Shown: positions 12,460-22,856 of the stretch, in pieces
How positions within the stretch are numbered: position 1 is the first letter of the stretch
How the letters are laid out: every line of letters begins with the position of its first letter
NCBI GenBank assembly: GCA_003550325.1
Contig: QKWP01000114.1
Span: 75,236 to 139,235 of the forward strand
Direction of reading: 5' to 3'
Source: Gigaspora rosea
Taxonomy: Eukaryota > Glomeromycota > Glomeromycetes > Diversisporales > Gigasporaceae
Length of the DNA stretch: 64,000 bases
Translations under genes and position numbers: made by a program
Notes under the pieces: model-generated
Databases searched by the model: none
Told to the model about the DNA's origin: nothing
Seen by the model: the letters and a program-made list of their open reading frames with translations, nothing else

Positions 12460-13349
12460 ATTTAATTATACTTGATTGTATCCATTTTATTTTTTTTTGT
12501 TAAATTTGATTTGATATTACTTTGATATAGGGGTACGGTAGCAGGGACCAGCTTGCAAGGTTTTTTGTCACTTGAGGGAGTTTGGTGCCTTTCACCATAT
12601 CGAATTGCAAAAGTAAGTATCACTAAAGTTGTTAAACTCTTGTAGATTCTTCTTTGAGAGGTTTTTCAAGAGTAGTAGCTACCAAGTTTGATCTATTATA
12701 TGGTCGTTTATTAACAAACTCTCATTCAGATGGCTTAGGTCATCCATTTTTATGTAGATTCCAAGAACTCCTTCATCACTAGACGTATCCCACTCTATGT
12801 CCAATAATTCTTATTGAACTGATACAAGGTCCTCTTTATTATCCGGTGTAGTCCAATAGCACTTGGCGACTTCTTCCATGGGGTATGCTTTAATGGTGAT
12901 CCATAATTTCAGAACAGTCTTACATTTTATACAATCATCCTCAGGTAAGTATAATTTGTTACTATACCAGTATTGTGCATTGATCCTTTCCAGTCATATG
13001 GCCAATATTTTTTTTGTTTTCTCTTTTAAATGATTACTAATATGTTCTAATAGTACCAGGTACAATATTGACTATTATACTAGTATTATACTATATCAGA
13101 TATACCATTAGGCAAAAATTTAATGTGCTCATATAGACATATACTATATAAAACAAATTCAAGTAATTCATAGTTCAACAATGTATAAATTATTTGATGT
13201 ACTATGGCTCTATTGGGATGCTGATATTTTACTAAATGTTTTTCCAGTACATCTAATATATAAGCAGAATTATTCTTTTCTTTTTTAAATAACTGAGATA
13301 ATGCACAAGCATTATTATGTTTATGGCCAGGTCGATATATTACTGTGAA

Positions 13350-15270
13350 GTTATAAGGTTCGAGTCATAAGATCAAACAGGCTCTCTTTTCCTTTAATTC
13401 AGACATACAAAGCCATTGTAGAGCAGAGTGATTAGTAATTAGAAAAAATTATTTAGTTCCTAAGTACTGATAAAAATGTTTAACAGCCCAAATAACTGCA
13501 AAACATTCTAATTTAGGTGCCAAATAATTCTTCTCATTTTTGTTTAAGCTTCGACTCACATAGGTGATAACATATTTCTTCTTGTTGTCGTCTAGTTGGG
13601 CAAGTACAGCACCTAATCCTAACATCAAAGCATTAGTGTGAACATAGAATGGTTGATCAAAATCAGGATATCATAGTACTAGAGTAGTGGTAAGGTATTG
13701 CTATAAAGCTTTAAATGCTTTGTTTTGTTCTTTAATCCACCTATAAGCTTTTATTTTGTAGTAACTGGTTTAAGGGCTTCGCAATCTTGAAAAAACCCTT
13801 AATGAATTTTTGATAATATGATACAAGTTCTAAAAAGGCTCGGACTTTTCTAACTATAGTAGGTACAGAAAAGTTTGATCTTTTCTTTATTCAGTATAAT
13901 TCCGTTCTCATTTATCACGTGCTAAGAATTTAATTTTTTTACAGATAAATGAACACTTTTCTGAGTTTAACTTTAGGTTTGCCTCTTTGATCTTTCTAAA
14001 ACTTGTTAGAGGTGTAAAAGGTAGTTCTGGAACATATGAGAGTAAATAATATATTATCCAAGTATAACATCAAGAATTTATTAATAAACAGTTCTAACAT
14101 GTGATTCATTAGTCATTGGAATATCAACAGGACGTTACATAGACCAAATGGCATAATGTTGAATACGTACGTGCTGAATTTAGTTATAAATATAGTTTCT
14201 TCTTGTAACTGCAACTTGCCAGTATCCATTGACCAAATCGAGACTAGAGAACTATTTTGTCCTCTCAAAAACTGACAAAATTTTCATTAATATTGGACAA
14301 AGAATATATATCTTTCTCTGTAACTGTATTCAGTTTGCGATAATCAATGCAAATCTGCTTTTTTCTATTTTTCTTAGATACAAAAACTACTGGCAAAGTC
14401 CACGAGCTTTTCAGCTTGAATATTATACCATTTCTTTTATAACAAGAATTTCTTTTTTAAGAAATTCTTGTTCATCGCAGACTATTATATATGGTTGTTG
14501 ACTAATCAGCCTCACTTCTCCTGTATCAATTTCATGACAAACAAATTGGTTTGTCCTAAACCTACCATTTGTCCACTTTCACTAATCTTCTAAGCAAAAA
14601 CGTGACAGTTTTTTTGTAGCAAACTCATAGTTTGGGCATATTGTTCTTTACCTAAATTCTTTTCAATATTAAATAAAATTTCTTCTTTCTTATAGGAATA
14701 GCTAAACATGTAGTAGGAATACTTTCTGTCCTGGGGTTGTAAAATAAGTCTTCTTCTTCTGAGGGAATACTGTTCAATATGAAGACTTCATAAACTTCTT
14801 TCTAATTACCTTTCAGTTCATCTATCTATTCTTCTTCTTCAGTAAATTCTTCAAGTTTTTGGGTCAAATTTTTATGACTAACATGAGTAGCATTAATAGT
14901 AACTTGTTTATCTAAGTACTGTACTTTTAGTATATTTTTGTCAAAATCCAACCTAGCTCAGAATTTGTCAAACCAAACCAATTGGTACCCAACAATAGGG
15001 TTTCTTCTTGCAATTCTATTACTTGTAAGTTGATTGTAATAATAAAGTCCTGGAGTGTAATTTTGACACTGCTGACTATTTCGAGTGCTTTAATCTGTTT
15101 TCTGTTAGCTATAATTACCGTGGTTCAGGATATTTAATCTATTTTTTAATTCTAAATTTTCTATTAACCTTTTGGTTATTATACTCACTGTAGCACTAGA
15201 GTTCAGAATAGCTACAACTGGCATTTTTCGAATTTGAATATGGCATTGCATTGTGACAGTTTTACGGACA
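13350..15270 (-). pseudogene. Ty3/gypsy protease - reverse transcriptase - RNase H remnant
   Basis: The RNase H part (about 13360-13740) is clear: YPDFDQPFYVHTNALMLGLG, then YVITYVSRSLNKNEKNYLAP and ECFAVIWAVKHFYQYLG. The catalytic-type aspartate of the usual HTDA block reads as N here. Reverse transcriptase remains (about 13780-14360) are shattered by stops. The retroviral-type protease remnant (15160-15260) shows PVVAILNSSATVSIITKRLI, where the family has an active-site D at the first N of LNSSA. These substitutions and many stops mean no activity. A short Gly/Lys-rich linker frame (15381-15593) lies between protease and gag. Confidence 0.8.
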
Positions 15271-15689
15271 ATATTAGCTTTTAAATAGTGGGCCTCTGTG
15301 TTGAGAATTTTCTTCCTCCTTAGAGCTTTGGCTAAATTTCATTTTTGGCTGGGGTACTGTAATAACTGTCCAAAAGTAGCTTAAGCCTTAGTGTTCAATA
15401 AATCTTCTGATATGTCATATAGCAAAAGTTTGTCAACTACCGATAGTAAGCTTTTCTTCAAAATTCTTCTTGGCTTGAGCTCCTCTATTTCTTCTGCCTT
15501 TATATGCTCACCTTTTTTTTGTTTTTGAGGTTTAATTGTTTTCTTCATGGTTTTTTCTCTATGAGCTTCAACTTGTTTTTGTCTTGCTTTCACTATTTTC
15601 TAATTGGTAGTATATAGTTGTTGATACATTAATACAATTTATCTTCACTGCCACTTTCCACTATAGCTAGGTTAATATTTTTATCTTGT

Positions 15690-16549
15690 TCTTTTTTTTT
15701 TATTAGTATTATTATTTAAGCATTTTGTATTGCACTCCTAATGTTTCTGATTTTTTTGATAGACAATTGCATGCATTGGTCCTGTTTACTGCATTTGTAG
15801 CATACAAAATTCTTAGCAGATTTTGTTCGAGGTCGATAGCTAAGACAAATTCTTGTTAGTTTGAGCCACTAATGCTATCACAATAGTAGCATAATTTAAA
15901 CTTATTTGCTGCATTTGTTTAGTAAGTTGCTCTATCTTTTTCATAATTTTTAGGCGCAGTAGACTGATTAGGAATAGCTTCATTAGCAAAATCCATTCCT
16001 TGCTCATAGATTTGGGTAAATTTTAGCATGTCATTTATGGACTCAGGTTTATGTAATAATAAAAATAGCAAAATTTCTGGGCGTAGCCCTTTTTTAAAAT
16101 AATATAAAATTTGAGCATCCTGTAAATTCATTCCTGGCTTGACAAGTTTAACTAGGCGATTGAATTTGCTATAATATGTGTCAACGGGCTTGCTAATTTG
16201 TTGCTTCAATTTATCCAATTCCCTCAACCACTGGTTCTACACCTAATAAAACAAACCTGTTTCTTAAATCCCTTAACCATCTCATCTCAATCATTTTAAT
16301 TGTAATTGGTAATAGTAGTCTTTTCAAAGTAAGCTTTCTGCTATTCGTCTGCATTATCCTAGAAGAAGGCAGGAATGATCTTTAACATCTGCTTATGATT
16401 CCAATTAGTAGCAGCAGCTGCTCTTTCAAAAATTTTCAGCCATGCCGTGGATCCTGGGAGCTTTCTCCATTGAAAAGATTGACACAGTGGAGAATGGATT
16501 CTTTAGCATAGTCCTTAAGGTAATCAAGAATATCATCATTGGAAGCCAT
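15690..16549 (-). pseudogene. Ty3/gypsy gag remnant
   Basis: It starts at ATG 16549 (minus) with MASNDDILDYLKDYAKES, then shifts frame within about 110 bases. The capsid-type core is open at 15919-16227 (VDTYYSKFNRLVKLV; LYYFKKGLRPEILLFLL), the conserved retrotransposon-gag helices. A knuckle-like remnant (CYKCSKQDQC) is near 15790. Gag would form the intracellular particle that carries retrotransposon RNA. Frameshifts near 16440 and stops near 16230 make it non-functional. Confidence 0.8.
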
Positions 16550-16559
16550 CTTTATTACA

Positions 16560-17820
16560 GCCTGCTGAGGTAAATTTTCATTAAAACTTGAGTTAGTTCT
16601 ATACTAATATTATCTGCATCGATAGTTAATAGAGTATCTAGGTATATAAGATGTATGGGTTAATATTGTGTATATAGGGTGATACTTTGTACAAGTTCTA
16701 TAAATTCCTCAAAATTTTCTGAAGGAGTGGAGAGTATTAAATGCTAAGTATTAATTTTACTACTGCGTTTCTACACAATATAGAGAGATAATTAATGTTT
16801 TTCGAATTCTTGAAAATTCTTTAATGTTTTTTTGAAATACAATTACAGAATAAGCAACTCTTTGCCAATTGCAAAACTGGCAGAATGTTTGTAGTACAAT
16901 TTTGGGTAATAGATAACAAATTCTACACAAAACGTGTAGTACAATTGCTCCTGTTGTTCGCTGATGTTTTAACATGTGCTCTTTTATGAGGTTTATATGT
17001 GCATCAAAACACATGCACTATCTTATACAAATTTCCTTCATGGTTTGATTATGAATCTCACAGTCACCACCAAATTGTTACACTTGGAATTGACCTCTTT
17101 ATATAATTTAAGGGACTGCATGTTTAATAGTATAAAAGCTATAAACTGGGCAATTTAGTATGTTAATAAGCATTATTAAACGATTTATTTAAAAGGATTT
17201 ATAAGGCTTTATGAAAGAGGCAACAACACTAGTGTATATGAAGATACAAAAGGTTGTATTCTTCAATTTACTTAGCAATAGAATTGTATTCAATTCATGT
17301 TATGCTCTAATCTCACTAACGATTCTTTATAATATTTGATAAATTTAATGTGTATGAAGACACAACTCTTGTTATTAAATATAATAATAACTAATAATAT
17401 CCTGTCTAAAGGTTGAGAATTCGAAACTATCTAAGGGATGAAGTCTATCATGTTCAAGGACAGAATGAAGAGTTTAAATATATTATTAGAGGGAGGAACT
17501 AAAACTAATTTATTTCGATTTTAATAACTTTGTTAATTAGGTTAATTATTGTAACAGATCATAATGAAATCCAGATTAAAATGAAATAACAGTATAAAAT
17601 CCTGAAAACTAAATTTTTTGGGGTACATTTTTTAGGGTCAGGGGTTTAGAATTAGGGTTAGGTTTAAAAATTATAATAAACAAGTATTAATAGGTTTTAG
17701 AAGGCTAGCAGGTTAAGTATAGAATGTAGATTTCATTTTAAATTATGATCTGCGACAATTATTAAGATCAATTAGTGCATTTTACCTTTCATTAAAACTG
17801 ATACTTTATGATGCTCTTTA
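16560..17820. other. Non-coding spacer upstream of the Ty3 remnant
   Basis: This is where a 5' LTR and primer-binding site of the minus-strand Ty3 copy would be expected, but no repeat matching the other flank was found by eye. Short frames on both strands here look like chance. A TTAGGG-like pair near 17650 is isolated. Confidence 0.4.
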
Positions 17821-18589
17821 TACCAGTACAATCATATGAAATGTGGAGGAATGGTTCCGTTCAACTTTTTGGTGGCCTATATTTTTTCCTGTTTTAGAAG
17901 GCATTATGGTCATCCCTTTTTTTTCTGTTTATGGTATAGTTCAAGATCGTAAGAAGCTATATAATTTTAATTCACGCACGGTTTAATACTAGTACCATAT
18001 GCTGATTTTCACAAAATCCATTTTTGGTAGGAGTAATGAATTTCATTTATTCGTTTTTAGAAGGAATTAAGATTTTTTGCATATAACCACACATGTAGTT
18101 GTGCTTTATGATGTAAAGCTGACATCACTGATTATTAATTATATATGATGCAAAAATGATGCTATTAATTAATGGTATAATAGTTAATGGTGTAGTAAGA
18201 ACATATACCAGTACGATCACATGGAATGTGTGACATGAAATGTGGATGGATGGTTTTGATTCAATGTCCGCTATGCTGATTTTTTGCAAAATCCTTTTTC
18301 AGAAGAGTTAAGATTTTTGTATATGACCCGCATGTAGATCGCATTATATGATGCAAATCTGACGCAACTGATTATTTAATTGTATATAAAAAACCATTGT
18401 CAGACCATGAGAAAATTTAATGTCGTCATAATTTGTAATTGATCTATTACTATCAGTTATCAAATATTTATATTTATTTTTTTATTTTTTAAAAAAATCA
18501 CCTTTCAATCATTACGTGCATTGAAATTTAACAAGTTGACTTCCGTTTATTATGCGCACATTTGTATCTTCGAAATTAACTGAGATATG

Positions 18590-19300
18590 GATAACATTAA
18601 TAACATGTGTTAGTGAGTCACATATTGTGTCTCGCCAGAATAGTAAGGTTTATGACAGTAGCTCGTGATAAAAACTATAATAATTTCAACGCGAACTAAT
18701 TCAATCCCACCCACATATGGGCTGCCATCAATAGAAATAAGGTACTTTAAAAAAAATCAATACCTTTACTTTCACAGCTCATATCACAATGAATAATGAA
18801 GCTATCTTGATGATTTAATATTTATAAAAAAGCTTTATCGTAGGCTTTCTTATGAATATTAAATCATCAAGATAGTTCAATATTTAATGAGATATGAGCT
18901 GTGAAAGTGAAGGTATTAATCTTTTTTTAAATGTCAATCGCTATTGACAGGACCCATATTATGATCGATAGAATAACGAGCAAGTTTGCATGAGAATTTT
19001 TACAGGAATTGTTGATAGAAGCTACAATAATTTTAATACAAACTAAGCCCTAAAACATATATCTCTCGGTAAGTTCGTAACAGAATTTTTTATAGAAATT
19101 CACAATAGAAATTACGATACCTTTAATACAAACTAATTACCTTTCACCATTACTGATATAAACCACAATGGTTTTTCCATAATAACATGTTGCAAGTCAC
19201 TAAATAATGGCTAAGGTGATAAAATTTTTTAGAGTAACCCTTAGTACAAATTGACACAATTTTAACCACACACTGTAGTTACTGAATAGCAAGGGATTTT
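18590..19300. repeat. Degenerate satellite-like repeats, about 90 bp unit
   Basis: Successive phrases such as TTTTTATAGAAATTCACAAT, then AGAAATTACGAT and TTTAATACAAACTAAT recur at irregular spacing. The same phrase family is found at 45240-45536 and 47740-48850, where it is better preserved. There is no coding content. Confidence 0.6.
18749..18928. repeat. Foldback element, about 180 bp
   Basis: Left arm AATACCTTTACTTTCACAGC and right arm GCTGTGAAAGTGAAGGTATT pair, and pairing continues inward through ATCTTGATGATTTAATATT / AATATTAAATCATCAAGAT. It is nested inside the 17823-20987 element. Probably a MITE. Confidence 0.8.
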
Positions 19301-20436
19301 GAGTATGAAATTCTTAAAATGCTTTTGATTCTTAAAACTTTTAAGTATCTTTCTATACTTTTGATTTTATCACTAAAATTTCAACTAAAAAAAAAAAGTA
19401 ACATCAACACAGCACGATTTTGGCCTTTGTTACGCAACTCAAATTTTGCCCATCACAACAGACATTACGGCAAAGGGTGGTACATATATCACGATATTGA
19501 AATAACGCATTTAGATGAACGTATATATATATTACACAGGTGTTGATTCGTGATATGTGTTGGCTCATTTCGTGGAGAGCAAAGAATCAGTAAATGAATT
19601 TTTTTTTAAAAAAAAGAGCAATTTCTCGTAATTTCACTAATGAAACTTCTGAGTCTTAACAAAAAAAATTCCTTACAAAATTGTACTTTATGTGCAGTTA
19701 GCTTGATCATTTTATATTGATTATGTAGATTTATTGTTTTAATAGTTAATCCACATCATTATCATGTGGAACGTGGACTCGTATTCATTAACTGTGCCAA
19801 GCATCAACTAGCAAACTGCTGCAAAACCTGAGTCATTTACGATCCAATTAGCACAAGCATACAGTCCCACATGGTCCACGGAATCTGTACCAATTTGGAC
19901 ATACCCATACAAATCCGGTTCTTGACCCATGTCACAAAAATCCGTGCGCCAATTTGCACCAATTTTCGTATAGAAAAGAATGTAATCAGCATGAAGTTTA
20001 ATTTATTTTTTTTGATAGTGTATTTCGAAAAAATACATGTATAATTAACATAATCATTTAAATTCTATTCACTTTAACAATTATTGGGCTTTTCAACTAC
20101 ATTTGTATCAGTCAGGTGAATCAAATAGATTAAGACCAGTAAAAAATGTAATTGAAAGCAGGTGACAAGTTTTCTCTTACCTGGCACACGTGATTGTACT
20201 GGTCCTGCGCGGCATCGCATGTCGCGCAGCTACCCTTATAGTTAATTGCTGTGGATCTCAGCGTTGATGATCCTATAGGTCACGTGGGTCAGATGATTTA
20301 CTGCGGTGTAATTTCAATGTGACACAGGAAAAAATATAGCACTCCAAAAGTCGAACAGGATCGCACACTTGTGATTCATATTTATTTGGATGCACACCGG
20401 CATATAATGCTGGATATTGAACTTTATTAGCATACA

Positions 20437-20960
20437 TCAGTGCATTTGATGTATAATTGATTTAGCTATTTGTAGGGTCAGCCGGTGGTTTCCCACCCGC
20501 ATACGCGGGCCGGCTGTCGACCCTGAGTTTGCAGTCAAGCTGTTGCTGCTTGAGATTGATGCATTAGATTGATGCATTAGATTAGCCGGTGGTTTCCCAC
20601 CTGCGTAATGCAGGCCGGCTGTAGACATGGACGGTTGCAAAATGGCAGGATTCAGTGGGGCAGGGAGGGCCGGGTGCGAATTTGCATCCTTTCTGGGGCC
20701 GCCGTAGTCCTTCCTAATGTCTGTGCGTTTATATCTACAATAAATCCTTGCTATATTAATTTTCATGTGAAACATCTCAATTAGGAAATTGATTAATACT
20801 TATCTTCACCCTGCGCCTTCCTCAAACTGGATAGTGATTGAACCGGTTTTTTCCTGCCAGCATCTTTGTTTCCTGCGATTGTCGCCACGCCGGGACCTCC
20901 CTGCTTAGCTCCCTTTTCGATCTGTTGACTTTACCGTCAACTTGAATGAACAGAACCATC
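20437..20960 (-). pseudogene. GC-richer exon-like segment, function not recognised
   Basis: Base composition rises well above the surroundings, and one minus-strand frame (20437-20775) reads like real protein: low-complexity Pro/Asn/Ser-rich with two related blocks, AGGKPPANLMHQSN and STAGPRMRVGN. Upstream on the same strand (20800-20945) another frame reads GVATIAGNKDAGRKKPVQS, then LSSLRKAQGEDKY. A GT (near 20813) and an AG before ATATAAACG could bound a short intron, but this is a guess. I do not recognise the protein. It lies inside a TIR-bounded element (17823-20987), so it may be a captured gene fragment rather than a resident gene. An unannotated host exon is the alternative. Confidence 0.4.
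20480..20620. repeat. Two GC-rich hairpins in direct repeat
   Basis: The copies at 20480-20515 and 20584-20620 both run AGCCGGTGGTTTCCCACC to GGCCGGCT. Outer pairing is AGCCGG/CCGGCT, and inner pairing is CCCGC/GCGGG in the first and CCTGC/GCAGG in the second. The inner stem of the second differs at paired positions, so pairing is kept. Between them TTGATGCATTAGA is also duplicated. Confidence 0.7.
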
Positions 20961-21140
20961 ATTCCACATTTCATGTGATCGTACTGGTAAAGACATCAAA
21001 TAACCAAATTTGGGTGAAATAAACATGATCGATACAAGAAAAAGTGCAGCTCTAACAATTGCACGGCATAAACAAACAGAACCCGCCCAACACTTTCATC
21101 ATAATTAACAACTTCTGCTAGTCATGTTCGTAAACGGATA

Positions 21141-22160
21141 TTCTTATAACTTACAATTTAAATTCTAACTTCGAAAGATAATCTATAAACACTGTGCAAG
21201 AATAATAAAAAATAATCGCTAACCCCAAAACTCCACTTAAAAGAGATTACTTTTACTATTCACATAGTCCTAGTCACATATTAACTATACGTAAACTCTA
21301 AATGCTGAAATAATCGACAAAAAAAAAAGGAAAATTGAGACATTACATTTAAATCTAAATCTAGATAACTTTGTACATACCTTTAAACATCCTAATCATG
21401 CAAAAACTTAAGCTAATACTCTTATCTACATAGTCCGAGTATTATAGTTAAAATATTAATAACAAAGTTATTTCCGTAAACTAAAGATCGAATCATCTTG
21501 ATAAAAGGTCGAGGTAGAGATAGACTTCAATTTAATTTTTTTTTTAAAAAAAATGCTTAAAAGATAGTAAATAGTTCACTAATAATTTTATTCTCCTATT
21601 AAACCCTTGATGAATTCAAATTTATTAATAATAAACATCACATTTGTCCCACATTACGTATTCTCTAATTTTATGTGATAAATTCTTTCGTATATATTTA
21701 TTACGTTTAATCTTTAAAAAATTTTTTCGCTTTCTAATATTATTAAAATGATAATACTTTAAGCCTATATAATTTGATAAGTTAGTTATCACGAGTAATC
21801 ACGAATAGATCGATAATAATTAACCGATCAGACAAATTATCTATGATAGTCACCTTCACATTAACGCCCACTTACATTATGCAGCCCGGGAAACCACAAT
21901 CCAATGCCATGCATTAAATACAGAAATACACAACTCCTTACATTGATACCCAGCATACATCTTGTACTATTTCTGAGACTATATCCTTTCGCCTCAATTA
22001 TACATAAAGCTTATCTATGATCGCAGATCAATAAAGAATTATCCCGGTATATCAGACCGAATCATTCAAATTTAAAAAAAGTTGAACTTATTGGTAATGT
22101 TTAACATGCCCGATACCAAATCATACACGGCGGTGAAGCCGCCAAATGATCATGTGCTAG
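21141..22160 (+). mobile_element. Helitron-like non-autonomous element, copy 1
   Basis: The 3' end shows the Helitron signature: a GC hairpin GGCGGTGAAGCCGCC (22129-22143), then 13 bases, then CTAG at 22157-22160, followed by T. About 1 kb of sequence upstream is repeated with small differences at 49875-50886, which ends in the same way. Homology begins near CTTATAACTTACAATT (21141). The true 5' TC end was not located. No Rep/helicase coding is present. It lies 0.7 kb upstream of the patatin fusion gene. Confidence 0.75.
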
Positions 22161-22856
22161 TAATTTACAAATTCGAAATTTAATTCGTAACACTAGCTTA
22201 TGAAACCATTTATGATACCGCATAAATCATTGTGTTTAATTGGTCAATTTCTTTTCTTAGCTGCAAAGTAATCATGAAACCGTTCACACAATATTTATAA
22301 TTCACTACGTACGTACTGTATATAGCTTAATTTTAATAAAAAAGATGCATTGCATTGATGGTATATGATAAGTGCATCCGAATTTTAGTACAATGCATTC
22401 AACTAATAAGGTACGAGGCTTCTACAGTCTGCTTTGCAATATAACCCATGACCCAAAAAATTCGGTGATGTGGTAAATTTACTCCGGTGATTTAGAAATT
22501 ATTCTATATTGAGACACAATGGATGGGCTATCTGACTTTACTAGCATTCTTGCAGCACGTATTGTAATTGTATTGTCTTAGCTTATGCAAGTATGTCAAT
22601 TTAGATACGTGCGATCGAGTTTTAGGAATAGAACACATAGATTAGTTCAATCGCATAGTACTTTTTGGTGTGTTTGCATGATGAATATAATACGACTACA
22701 ATGTAAATATGCAATGATTATAGTAAGTCAGATGGAATAAACTCACAAATAAAATCATCTAAGTGTAATAATTTTTCTGCCCTTAGCGTTAATAAAATGC
22801 GTTTAAAATTTATTGCTTAAAATACAATAATTTTTAGCGGTAAAAAAATAAATAAA
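22161..22856 (+). other. Upstream region of the patatin fusion gene
   Basis: There is 0.7 kb of AT-rich DNA between the Helitron-like 3' end and the ATG at 22857. The start codon follows an A-rich leader (AAAAAAATAAATAAAATG), typical of fungal genes with AT-rich 5' leaders. No specific operator or TATA position can be assigned with confidence. Confidence 0.4.

Larger units (their letters stand above)
10230..16549 (-). mobile_element. Ty3/gypsy LTR retrotransposon remnant, interrupted
   Basis: Read on the minus strand, gag, protease, reverse transcriptase, RNase H and integrase fragments follow in Ty3/gypsy order from 16549 down to about 10270. All are broken by stops and frameshifts. A 1.5-kb hAT-like element (10944-12459) splits the pol region between RNase H and integrase. 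No long terminal repeats could be paired by eye, so the outer limits are set by coding remains only. The region 14400-15180 carries pol sequence too decayed to assign residue by residue. Confidence 0.85.
17823..20987. mobile_element. Tc1/mariner-like composite element with TA target sites
   Basis: The ends are inverted and about 45 bp long: CCAGTACAATCATATGAAAT at 17823, and CCAGTACGATCACATGAAAT read on the other strand from 20987. Each continues through TGTGG and a GGATGGTTCTGTTCA-like block. TA flanks both sides (17821-17822, 20988-20989). A second copy of the left end sits at 18209, followed by a degenerate repeat of the first subterminal zone (about 18003-18150 versus 18270-18390). So the left end is tandemly duplicated. 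The interior carries a foldback (18749-18928), satellite-like repeats (18590-19300) and a GC-richer exon-like segment (20437-20960). No transposase is recognised. Confidence 0.75.

Noticed and set aside
4082..17665. TTAGGG-like runs near 4082, 6845 and 17650
   Set aside because: Each is only two to three units inside ordinary sequence, with no extended array or shared orientation, so they are not telomere or subtelomere markers.
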